From contig BDSL01000072.1 in NCBI GenBank assembly GCA_003116995.1, forward strand, positions 496,001-560,000: 64,000 nucleotides of DNA. Direction: 5' to 3'. This DNA comes from Yamagishiella unicocca (Eukaryota > Chlorophyta > Chlorophyceae > Chlamydomonadales > Volvocaceae). Shown piece after piece: positions 47,352 to 57,767 of the stretch (the stretch's first letter is position 1; the number at the start of each line of letters is the position of its first letter). A program made the position numbers and the translations under genes. The notes below the pieces were generated by a model. That model did not search any database. It was given only the letters and a program-made list of their open reading frames with translations, and was not told where the DNA came from.

Positions 47352-50099
47352 TTACGTCAACGTCGCAGTGCACGATTGCTGCCCGGAGGTTTCCCCCGCC
47401 GCCGCGCCATCACCTACAGACTCAAAGGCCGGCCCTGCGTCCGAATGCCCCGCCTGCAGCGCAGTCCGCTCCGAAACCAGCGTTCCTGCAGCCCGCCCCA
47501 CATGTGCCTCATCTACCGGCGCCTGAGCCTGAGCCTGAGGACTCGATACCGACGACGTGGGCTCCGCCGCCTCAGCGGCGGCCACGATGGCCCCGGGGCC
47601 CCCCAGCAGTCTTACGCAGTCCTCCGCCTCCGACGCTACTAAGGTCTCAGCCGCCACCTCAGCCGACGCGACATGTTGCGCGGCCGTCCCAGAGGCCTCT
47701 GGTGCTGCGCCCTCCGGCTGCGCCGGCCCGGCATCAGCGGCCTGCCCTCCGACCAGCAGCCCCGACGCCTTGAAGGCCTGCTGCCCACGTGTCCGGAACC
47801 GGGACTTGACGTGAACCTTGACTGTCACCTGCGGAAGTGGGCGCAGCAAAGGGCCGAGGGAGGCGGCGCTAGTCAGGCCAGGGGCATCAGGTCTGTCCCG
47901 GCTGATAGGGCTGACTAACACCACCCCCACTACTGGGTTCAGACCCATACATCCCTGCCTTCCTCTTCCTTTTCCTCGACTGCCCGAAGTGTTTTGGGTC
48001 AAATCCCCAGATGTTACCGGTATCTGACGGCCCCGTCCTACCGGTAGCCGCTCCCGTCTGCACAGCGAGATGCCCCCCTCCCTTTCCGCCCCGCTCCCCG
48101 CACCCCAGCCGGGTACCGTGGTCTCCCCGACTCAACCCCATCGCTCCCAGGGCCATACCTCCCCGGCCCCCCCCCCACACGTTACCGGTTCTTTTATGTA
48201 ATTCCCCCCCCCCACGGTTTTTAAACACCCCCCCACCACACACACACGCACCGTGTCGTCCGGCTGGACCTCCAGCGTCACACGCAGCGGGTTCTTGGCG
48301 CTGCCGGGAGGACTGGGCGGCGGCGGCGGCGGGCCGCTCAGCTCGGCGCGCTCCGCCCTCCGCCTCCTCCGCTCCTCCAGCTTGTGCTTGTAGGCCCTGT
48401 CCCAAGATGAGCGGATTGCAGTGCAGCGGTGCCGCGGTGAGGTCAGTGCCGCGGTGAGGTCAGTGCCGCGGTGAGGTCAGTGCAGCGGTGAGGTCAGTGC
48501 CGCTTCGTCGAAGACGCATGCACCCTGACCCCTCCATGACTGAGCACTGCGGCGAGTGTTGCCTCTCTCCCCTACAGGGCCCGCTCCAGTCGTACACGGA
48601 CCCCGTTCCAGTCGTACGGAACCCCGGCTCCAGTCGTACATGGTCGCCGCTCCCGTCGTACAGACCCTTCCCCGCTCCGCTCCTTCCCCTGTCCCCTTAC
48701 GGCCCCTCTGCCCCCTCACCCGCTACCCCCCTGGCACCCGCCCTGTCATCACTGGCCCCAGAGTCCACCCCGCTCACTCCAGGTCCCCGAAGATCATGTC
48801 CAAGTACGCGGGCGAGCGCTCGAAAGCCGCCACCTGGTGCGGTGCCGGGAACATGCTGGCGGCGAGCATCAGCGGCGCCGTGATGCTGCCCGGCCGCCAC
48901 CTGCCTTCCACCAGGCGAGCCGGGTAGTAGGCCTTGTCGTACACCCAGGCGGGGTCGCTGTCCAGGTGGGGGGCCTTACGGGAGCCCATCAGCCGCAGGC
49001 TCCCGTGCGGGAAGTCGATCAGTCGCTCCCAGTCGACCGCGTAGGCCCCCAGCCGGGCGCGGCAGGCCTCGAGCACCCGGTCGCGGCACATGCTGGCAAG
49101 CAGCTCAGTGGTGAGGAGCTGCGGGAAGTTGAGGTGGATCTTGTAGGGGGTGCGGATGGAGGTGATTATGTTTGGCACGGGGAAGCGATAGAAGTCGGCG
49201 GCGACGTCCGTGATGAGGTCCATCAGCAGCGGCGTGACCTCCATCACCAGGCTCAGGTCGGTGTCCCAGTCCCAGTCGAGCTCCACAAAGTACTTGTAGA
49301 CCTGCTGGTGGTAGTTTTCGGTGAGGAAAAGCAGGTAGCCGGACTTGAACGCCTCCACGTAGTCAGCGAGGAAGGCCCGGTAGCGTTCCTGAGGCACCAG
49401 GTACTGGCCGCCGTGGATGTCTTTGCGGCCGAGGAAGGAGTTCACGTTGAAGGTCTTGCCGGGCGGCACCGGGTACGCTTCCAGGAAGTCGGGGCGGAGG
49501 CGGTTGTTGCGCTGCTGGCGGGGCCAGTTGTAGCGGCTCGTCAGGGCGTCCGCGTACGGCGGCTGGATCCAGGTCGTACCGCCGGCGCCGCTGGTGCTCG
49601 GCCAGGAGGCGCGGGAGCCGCTGGTGCTGGGCGTGGGCTCGCCGTGGGGTGGAGGGGGAGGAGGAGAGGGAGAGGGGCTCGCGGGGGGTGGGTCGCTGGC
49701 ATGCGCGGTCGCGGAGGGCTCGGGCGGCATTTCGGCTGACGGTAATGCAGCAGCAGGAGCAGCAGCAGTTGTTGTGTGTTCCGTTTCTTCTGAGGACCGG
49801 GGCGCGTCGATGTCGACGCTGGATAGCTCCGGCGCAGGCGCCATTGAAGGCTGTACAACGTCGCGGCACGGCAGCTCCGGACCGTCTGGCAGCATGGCGC
49901 GCAGGACAGCTGGCGATGCGTTCCGCAGCGGCGCAACGTCGTGCCGAGTAAGGCTGCGTCGGTCGATGCTAAAAGTGCCCGGAAAGGAACTTGGAGGGGC
50001 GGCGATGCTGGAGCGAGGAAGGGGCGCCCCGCCCACAGATTGCGCCCATGTCCTGCACGGTGGACCTCTGAGACCTCTAAGCTGCTGAGCGACAGCCAT
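47352..50099 (-). CDS. Protein with archaeo-eukaryotic primase (NCLDV D5-type) domain
   Basis: Three exons in phase: 50099-48778, 48396-48252 and 47828-47352 (stop TAA), coding 647 residues. The first-exon frame meets TGA at 48774, but that TGA lies in a GTGAGC donor. After a Pro/Ser-rich disordered N-terminus, residues from about 220 to 430 carry a primase-like core: GGQYLVPQERYRAFL, LTENYHQQ, then FVELDWDWD (D275, D277; catalytic metal motif), YKIHLNFPQ (H322) and GSLRLMGSRK (K375). This order and spacing resembles the primase half of the D5 primase-helicases of nucleocytoplasmic large DNA viruses. No helicase motifs and no Zn-binding cysteines follow. The C-terminus is a basic helix (LEERRRRRAERAEL) and an Ala-rich tail. 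Host-like GC, introns and dispersed repeats in its introns suggest a resident nuclear gene. A role in DNA priming or repair is inference. Confidence 0.82.
48176..48205. repeat. Dispersed element, family A (partial copy)
   Basis: ACGTTACCGGTTCTTTTATG followed by TAATTCCCC lies in intron 2 of the primase-like gene, downstream of its donor in transcript sense. Confidence 0.8.
48433..48665. repeat. Two adjacent minisatellites in primase-like gene intron 1
   Basis: Four copies of a 17-bp unit (GCGGTGAGGTCAGTGCC) span 48433-48501. Downstream, four degenerate copies of a roughly 25-bp unit containing CCAGTCGTACA span 48588-48665. Confidence 0.88.
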
Positions 50100-52396
50100 C
50101 GCCCGCCTGGCTGCACCAGATGACCGCACGACCGCAATTGCGAGCAGGAGAAGACGAATCTGATCGGCCCTCGCGCTTCTATTGCGGCTCTAATAGATAA
50201 ATCCTTGATAGTTCCTGCATTTTTTTTGCTGCGCCGCGTTCGGCTGAGAGGTGATTGCCGAAATTCGCCTTGGCGGTTGGGTGAGCTGTAGCAGCTAAAT
50301 CATAGTGCTAAATTGAAGTGTGGATCAATCGAACCTTATCGTCAGGTCACAGGTGGTGTACATTGCGTTCCGGAAGGTATGGCGAGGCGGTTTCGGAGCC
50401 AAACCCAAAACACGTACAGTTGCAGCTTTCCCAGGTCAGCTAATGCGCCGGTTGCGTAATTTATGCCTTTGGCATAATAAGAGGGAGCCGAACGCAAAAG
50501 CTCGAGCGGCGATCACTGCACAGAATCGCTGAAACTCATCCAGGCTCATCCCCAGGCAAGGCAGGGCAAGGCAGGGGGTGAGCCCGCAAGGCGTAGTGCC
50601 CCACAGTCCCCAGCACCTTCGCCCTCGGACATACATCGCACACCTGAGGAATATCTGAGCGTTGGTATGCTTGAAGGCTTTGCGCTGCTGCCGCCCATGA
50701 GTGCCCCAGGCCGTGCGCAGCCAAAAGGGAAAGGGGCCGGCGCACAACTCCTCAGACGTGCGCTTAGTACTGCCTGTGGTAATTGCACATGAAAAGCTGC
50801 ACGATGCCATCCAACTTTCGTAGGCTTAGGGACGTGACCATCATGCGCAGGGCAGTAGCGCCTGTAACGCTACCTTCCGACCCGGCATGGGCGCTGAGGC
50901 GCGTTCTGTTGCCGCGGCACCTTTCCGGCGCGTCCAAAAAATCAAAAAACTCGAAACAGCAAACTGCACAACAGATGGTACCCTGTCTTGCAGTTCGTGG
51001 GTTAGGCCGCAGGTCACATATGGAAGCTGGAAAGTAGCAGAAGCGCAGAAGTGTGGGGCAGCTGGCAGCGTGAGCAGGAGCTGCTGCCACAACGTCAGGC
51101 ACGGTCAGACCCTACCGAGATGCGTGGCCGCTGTGGCTGTGATCGCAACGTTACATCGGGGAGCACTACCCCCCCATCACGGCACACAATGCCGACCTGC
51201 ACCAGCAGCGAAGCCAATCCACCACCGCCACCAGCCCCAATCCCTCCCTCGCGGCCTTCCTCGAGTTATCCTTGTGGTGGGGTTCCACCCACATGGCGGT
51301 GCGGCATACACCCGTCACCATTCTGGCTTCACGCCATGGATACAAACATACAATGGGGACTCTCATTCCTTCCATGCAAAGATGCATTAGATACGGCACC
51401 ATAGATAGACCCTAGCAGTCATCGCCCCTCACTGTGCCCACTGTTACTGTCTGCCCACTGTAACGAATACTCCAACTGTCTGTCCTCATCCGTTGCAGCT
51501 GTCCAACGTGTCAGTCTGATCCAGCGTGGAAGTCAGCAAAGCATCCGGCCCCTTGGCAATCCCCACTCCAGAATGCGCGCCGGCAGGCGGGGGCTGAAGC
51601 GGGACACGGGAGGTTGGGAGCCCCGGGCAGCAACACCCGCCCTCGCTCTCACCCCTTTCCTCACCCCACATGCAATTGATGCCCACTTAGTCACGCCCAC
51701 CACGCCCCCCGCCCTCCTCACACTTCCGCACCTTCTAGGACACGGCACCCAGTCTACTGCGCCAAAATAGACGCCCTACCTGAGCCTCTTCCTAAATGCG
51801 TAACAACACCACGGAGCCGCGCCGCCTGGCCGCGCCAACCACGCGTGTCCCCTATTGGTGCCGCGTCTGACCACATCACCGAGCAGCCCAAGGCTCTAGC
51901 TAAGGAATCCTAATCCTATCACCTACATCCTTCTAATCGGGCGAACGACAGGGTGGCTGGAATCGACGGCCACTCCATTCCCCCCTGGCCTTCATGGCCC
52001 TCCTCGCGTTGCCCCAAGGGCTGTTCCCTCCGGGCAGCAGAGCACCCTAGCGATTTGGGCCCCAGGCCAGGCCAGCCCGGCAACCCGGCCGCTCCATTCG
52101 ACACAGGCGCGCGCCTGTGCGCGCGGCGTCCCTCATGGCAGCTGCGCCCCTCCACTTCAGGAGGGCTACGAGACACGGCATTAAAACACACCCTCACGGC
52201 ACACCGCTAGGCTTCCACACGCAGCCATCCGTACCTCACATCCCTCCTCAGCCACAAGCGCAACCACCGGATTCTGCTACATTCCGCCTGCCCCGCGAAA
52301 GGGCTCAGCCCCCACAAGGCCCTCGCTTTGTCGACCGTGGATTCGTGGATTCGCGGATTTTCTTCTACCGCCCCCGCAAGGCCGGCCCTCCCGAGC
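50100..52396. other. Intergenic region upstream of the primase-like gene and downstream of the LIMR gene
   Basis: About 2.3 kb with no splice-compatible coding set. The putative promoter of the primase-like gene is at 50100-50300. A family D element sits at 52330-52370 close to the LIMR gene stop. The small frames at 50887-51390 have no motif. Confidence 0.5.
52330..52370. repeat. Dispersed element, family D (3' flank copy)
   Basis: GTCGACCGTGGATTCGTGGA plus TTCGCGGATTTTCTTCTACC lies 27 bp beyond the LIMR gene stop. It is one of the few copies outside an intron. Confidence 0.8.
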
Positions 52397-55300
52397 CTAG
52401 TCGATCATGGCGTAGGCCTCCATCGGGTTACGCCGCTTCCAAACCTTCTTGCCGCGGAAGGCCAGGAAGATGGCCGACAGCAGCGCGACGGATAGCATCG
52501 CGTACAGAAAGATGTTGAAGTTGTAGATGTAGCGGATGCCGATCAGGTACATGACTTGGTTGCCGAACACGTCGAAGATGGCGGTGCCGTCGGCGTACAC
52601 CGCAAACGCCTGTGGCGGGCGGGCGGGGCAGATCAGGGTTGGGCGGTGGCAGGCTGAGGAGCACGCGAGTTGCCGCGCAGGGAGGGGCGGGGCTTTAAAG
52701 TAAGTCCACTGAGGCACACACGTGACGACGTGACAAGGCCCACGTGACGACGTGACAAGGCCCACGTGCGCCTCCAAGCCCCCTCCTCGCGCCATGACAA
52801 AACACCCCCCAAACGCACGTGATGTAAGCACCACGTCAGCAAGCCAAGACCCAGATTGAAACCTCACCGAATAAATCAAGAGAACCTCACACCCCCGCCC
52901 ACCTGCGCGCAGAACTGCACGATGGCCGGCGACATGACCAGGATGAGCGCCGTGTTGACGATGAAGGACGACATCATGGTGGCTCCGGAGCGCATGGGGT
53001 AGAGCTTGATGACCAGGAAGTTGAGGCCCAGCATGAAGTTGCCCTTCATGGCCACGGTCATGAGGTAGAGGCAGAAGAGCGCGAAGGCGCCCACGCCGAA
53101 GAGCGGGAACACGCCGTCCAACGCCGTGAACATGGTGTTGAGCAGCGGGTCCAGCGGCACGGGCGGCAGCATGTAGGCTATGATGTGCGCGATCCAGGCG
53201 AGCGTCAGGCAGAAGCCGACGAAGGACATGAAGCCAAGCACGTAGAAGCCCAGCATGAAGAGGACCCACCGGACCTCGCCGTCCTCACCCTGACCGGGGG
53301 AAGAAGAGCGTTTGAGTAGGGTTTGTGGGTCGGTACATACGTAGAGAGGGATAAATTATCTAGAAGAAAGGACTACTAGATTATAATATTAATTCTAGAA
53401 AGCCTGTGGACAAAGCCTGTGGACGGGCGGTGGCGGTGGTGGCGGCGGGTGACGCCGGCCGCCGGCCTGATGCATCGCCGCCCGATGCATCCTACCTGCG
53501 GAAAGATCCTTTCCAGCTGGTACTCGTCCTCTTCCATCAGCGCCACCTCCCGCTGCAGCTTCTGGAAGTTGCTGCGCCACCGCCGGTCACGTTCGCCGCG
53601 CCGCAGCATTTGGAGCATGTTCTGGAGGAATTAAGGGGTGGGGTTTGGAGTTTGGCGCCGTTACGAAAGCGCGGCCGAATCCGCACGGGACGGCCGAGCG
53701 ACGACGCGACATTTCCGGCGAGTAAAGCGCCCAAGCACAACAGCTGCGTTGGCTCCTCCCCATCTCCAGCCTGCGGAGTACACCAAAAACTTCTCCCTCC
53801 ATCTCCATCTGCTGCCTGCATGTATCGCCGCCTCGGCCTCTCGCCTCCCCTAACCCTGCCCGGTACATCCCTTTGACCAGCGGTTGATAACCCGCCAACA
53901 CAACGCAAAAACCGCTACGCATCACGCCTCCCGACACAGCGTGCGCCCTGGGGACACACAGCACCTGCCGCACCCCTCCTGCGCATGCCGTGGAAGCGAC
54001 TCTTCATGCCGCCCCTCCTGCGGGGTTTCCTCGCAAACCCTCCTGTGCGGTTGGGCAAGGTCCTCCCACACCCCTCCTGCGCCAGCGGTTCCTCTGCCTC
54101 GCGTCTCAAATACGCATTTCAAAACGCCACAAGCCCCTCCCCGCGCGCAGCGCACCGCCCCTCACCATGATCTGCTTAGCCCGCTGCGCTACGATCTGCG
54201 CCCGCCGCATGTACTCCGACTTGGTGATCACCGCCGTGGGGCGTCCCAAGAACTCCTGCAGCCAGTCGATGGGTGCGGCCACCAGCCCCACCCCCGCGAA
54301 GATGAGGAACAGCAGCCAGCCCAACACGGACTGGATGGCCATGATGTAGACGGGCAGCGACACACGAAGCTTCCAATCGCTGCTCTTGAAGGTGTCGGAA
54401 AAGGCGCTGCACTGCGGGGCAGGGGGATGGTTAGGGGGTAACATAAGGACCCGGTTACACGACATGGGTAGAATAGCTGGCGCATTGTCTTCAAGACACA
54501 TGGTCGCGGGCGTATGGGTGGCGCGGGGCGACAAGACCCGGTTACACGACGTATAGTATGGGGAGGGGTGGAGAGGGGAGCGCAAGGGCGGGCTGCGTCA
54601 GATGCTCATTGGGCTGTAGGGGACCTGACCCCGGCAGGGCGGCGGGAAAGGTTAGTGGTGGTGGTGGCGCGGGTGCCGCGACGAAGGGGCCGTATGGGCG
54701 ACGGTGGCCGTATGGGCAAGGGCTCAACTGCCGGGTGAAGACCCCCGTATCGTTGCACGTGCCTGACAAGCGTCGCTGCCCAGCCGGCACCCATCCCAAG
54801 TCGCCCCCTGTCGAAGCCCCGAGCCATCGGGTAGGTCACGCGACGTTTCGACTTCCGACCTTGAGAGCGGAAACCCTCACCCCACGGCGTTGACACCCTC
54901 ACACGCCATACCCCAACACGGCCCAGTCACGACACCCGGGGCGCCCCGCTCCGCACCGAGCTCCCTGCCGCTGTCCCGTCCCTACCCTGCCCCTCTCCCG
55001 CCTCCCCCCTGTCCCCCGCCTTCCCCCTGTCTTCCGCCTTCCCCTTGTCCCCCGCCTTCCCCTTGTCCCCCGCCTCCCCCCGTTGTCGGTTCACTGGTTT
55101 CCCTCCCTGCGCCACACCTGGAAGTCCTTTATGATCGTCTCGTTGTTGTTTTTGTTGGTGAGCGGCTTTATGCAGCTGGTGTTGACGACACTCAGGTCCT
55201 GCAGGATGTTGAGGCTGCGTACCCCCGAGGTGAGCTGCTGCGTGGGATACACCACGTAGCCGATGAGCACTGCGCGGGGCAACACAAAAGAGGCGGGGAG

Positions 55301-56557
55301 CAGGGAGGGGAGGGGGGTCATGGTGAGGCTGACACGGTGACGGTGGCCTCAGCACGGCGCGCATTCAGCCGGAGTCGCCAGCCACAACGCAGCGTGCCTG
55401 GTGGACCACCCAGCGGGGCTGGCCCTCCCTGGAGTCCCAGTGCAAGGGTGCTGCGCGGTGTGAGGGGGCAGCCAGCTCGTCACCGCCGGACGCATTCCCG
55501 CTGCAGCCCGGCCCAGCCTCAATGCCAAGGGGACGCTGAGCAGGGAGGATGCCAGCAATTGCAAGAGAACATTTTTGTTTGTTTTGTTTACAGATGGTTT
55601 ACAGGTGAGCCAATAGTGTCCATACCGCGGTGTACTCACTGTACATAATGACGATGATCAGGACGATGAAGATCACAAAGGCCGCCGTCCACATCATGGA
55701 GCCCTTGACTTTCTGGCAGAAAGTGCTGGGGAGAGGAGGGCGGGGGGAGGTGTAAGGCTGAGCCGAAAGTGGGGGGACAAGCGCGGTGGGTTACTTTGCC
55801 GCGAAGCCACGAAACCGCCATCCACGGGAAATGATCAATCCAGGGAGGGGCGCGGGACGGGGCTGCGAGGGGGATACCCCAGGAAGCAAGGGGAGGAGGG
55901 GATAAGGGGCTACGGGCCGAAGATGTGACAGCGCCAAGAAACAGCCATGTCCGGGTGTCGCTCCGAGTTAGTGCGAGTGTGCAAAGCGCTCGGGGGGAAG
56001 CGCTCAGGCGAGGCTATTTGCCCGCAGCCTACCGAGACCACTGCAGCGTATTTCGCCCACTCAATTGTTCACGTGGGGGCGGTACCCACAGCTCCTATCG
56101 GCCCCACGCCCTGCCAAACCCTGGAACGTAAACGCGCACGCAGCGCGCCTTCCTAAGCCGTGTAACCCAACAACCCAACCCTTACAAGCTGCAGCGGTAC
56201 TCACTAGTCACTGTCTGCTTCATAGAAGAAGAGCGTGAACGGGAGGATGAGAAATACCATGATGAGGTTTGTTATGAAGACGGCGTACCAGAGCTGCGTC
56301 ATAGGCAGCGTGTATGTACAGGCGCTAGGCGAGATGTTCGCATCACATGCTTGCGTATTCGCCACATCCAATGGGAACATAAGGACTGTCCATATCGCCA
56401 GTGCCATAGAGAAGACGACCATGATTTTGGGAAACCACGCCTGGTTGCGGTCCTCAGGGTGCTGGTACTCCACGAGAATATAAATACACCCAGCCAAGAC
56501 CAGGAAGGCCATGACAACCGCGACCAGGATAAGGAACCAATTAAAACCTGGAGGCAT
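52397..56557 (-). CDS. LMBR1/LIMR-family nine-span membrane protein
   Basis: Seven exons in phase: 56557-56205, 55725-55640, 55269-55118, 54411-54166, 53621-53496, 53289-52903 and 52609-52397, coding 520 residues, close to the length of plant LMBR1 domain proteins. Nine hydrophobic segments are visible, three of them in exon 1, and no signal peptide is needed. Family landmarks are YQHPEDRNQAWFPK (30-43), MFPLDVANTQAC (60-71), FYEADSD, FAGVGLVAAPIDW and MVKGNFMLG-like MKGNFMLGLNF before the last spans. A charged cytoplasmic loop (GERDRRWRSNFQKLQREVAL) is probably coiled-coil. Relatives include the vertebrate lipocalin-1-interacting membrane receptor and the lysosomal LMBD1 cobalamin exporter; the ligand in algae is unknown. 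Introns include an 18-bp minisatellite and a family B repeat. Confidence 0.94.
54435..54515. repeat. Dispersed element, family B (copy 2)
   Basis: Landmarks are GGTTACACGACATGGGTAGA, AGCTGGCGCATTGTCT and GACACATGG. It lies just upstream, in transcript sense, of the acceptor of the exon 54411-54166 in the LIMR gene. The core CGGTTACACGAC is repeated at 54539. Confidence 0.85.
55004..55083. repeat. 18-bp minisatellite
   Basis: Four copies of an 18-bp unit (CCCCTTGTCCCCCGCCTT) lie in intron 3 of the LIMR gene, near its donor. Confidence 0.9.
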
Positions 56558-57767
56558 TCCTCCAAATTCTGTCTAGCAGGCGCCGTCAAGGCTTGATGGT
56601 TGTGACACCTAGAATGCTATAATGTGCCTATACCGAGGCCGGGAAAGCGTAGCAGCCCGCATGCTAGCGCGCACAGGTGGAGCTGACAAGCAGATGGCAC
56701 GTTGGAGGTCCAAGATAGATGCTCCAATCCAATACTGTGTCGCAATTATGATGTGTAGCTACTAGATATTGGATATTGGACGCTTAAAAAGGGGAACGCT
56801 GACCAGAGGATTTAGATACTTGAATATGTGAACTTCTCGTATGTTGACCTGATATTATAAGCAAGTTCTCAAAGGCTTTCTGACGTTTGATGCAACAGTA
56901 CAGTAAATATGAAGAAGTTGAGGGGACTCGCATAAATGTGCGCTCCAGTTAGAGCGAAACCAAACACAAAAATTTAACCAAAACACAGTGATCACAGGTT
57001 CTTCAAAAGGGATAAACTTGAAAATGTCCAACACGGGTTTTAGACAATCTCTTTTGCGTGCGTGAGCCAGACCCTGGATACTTGGCGGTTCCAGCCGTCG
57101 CCGTGCTTGCACCCCTTGGCAGTTCACGCCGGTCATTCAGTGCAGCCGCTGACTCTAAAATTACAAGTGGTAGCATCAGACCCAATTCGCACGATGGAAG
57201 TGAGGCGGCTTGGCCGTTTAGGGCACGCATTCGCAGCGACACACCAGCGGCGGACGCGTTCTGGCCCTGTTAGAGGCACGGGTACGAATGCCGAACATCA
57301 GACCACATCGTCAATTTCATGCATGGATCAGGGTATGCCGCAGCCGTCCAGCGCCTGCCTTGGCTGGACGCGGCGAATGGTGGTTATGGGGCAATGCGCC
57401 GCACCTATCGTGCAGGGGATGCTTGCGTCGCAGGTGAGCAGCAAAATTGACATCAATTGTAAAATTGAAATGATATGTGCTGGCAACGTATAGTCTTCGC
57501 ACGGTTTCGTAGCGTACGACTGTGTGGTAGCCCTTCTTCATTCCACGCCGCACCGCATGCCGGCCATTGGGCGGTCATAAATGTACGTCAAAACATCCCT
57601 TGCGCGTGGAACTGCACGGGCCTGGCCGCAGGGATCACGCCACATACGCGGGCTTACAGTAGGCATCGCGGCAAGTGTTGCACCAAGCAGGTAAACGACC
57701 ACCCATTGATACCAAGGTACCGACGTTCCTGGATCACAAATAGGCTCTTTATAACCACTGTCGCAGG
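56558..57767. promoter_or_regulatory. Divergent intergenic region between the LIMR and M3 peptidase genes
   Basis: About 1.2 kb, lower in GC near 56590-56960, carrying the promoters of both genes. CACTGTCGCAG directly before the peptidase ATG resembles a 3' splice site, so a 5' UTR intron is possible. No coding set was seen. Confidence 0.45.

Noticed and set aside
48774..48776. Stop codon ending the primase-like first exon
   Set aside because: The TGA lies within a GTGAGC donor, and a phase-matching exon follows at 48396; the preferred stop is at 47352.
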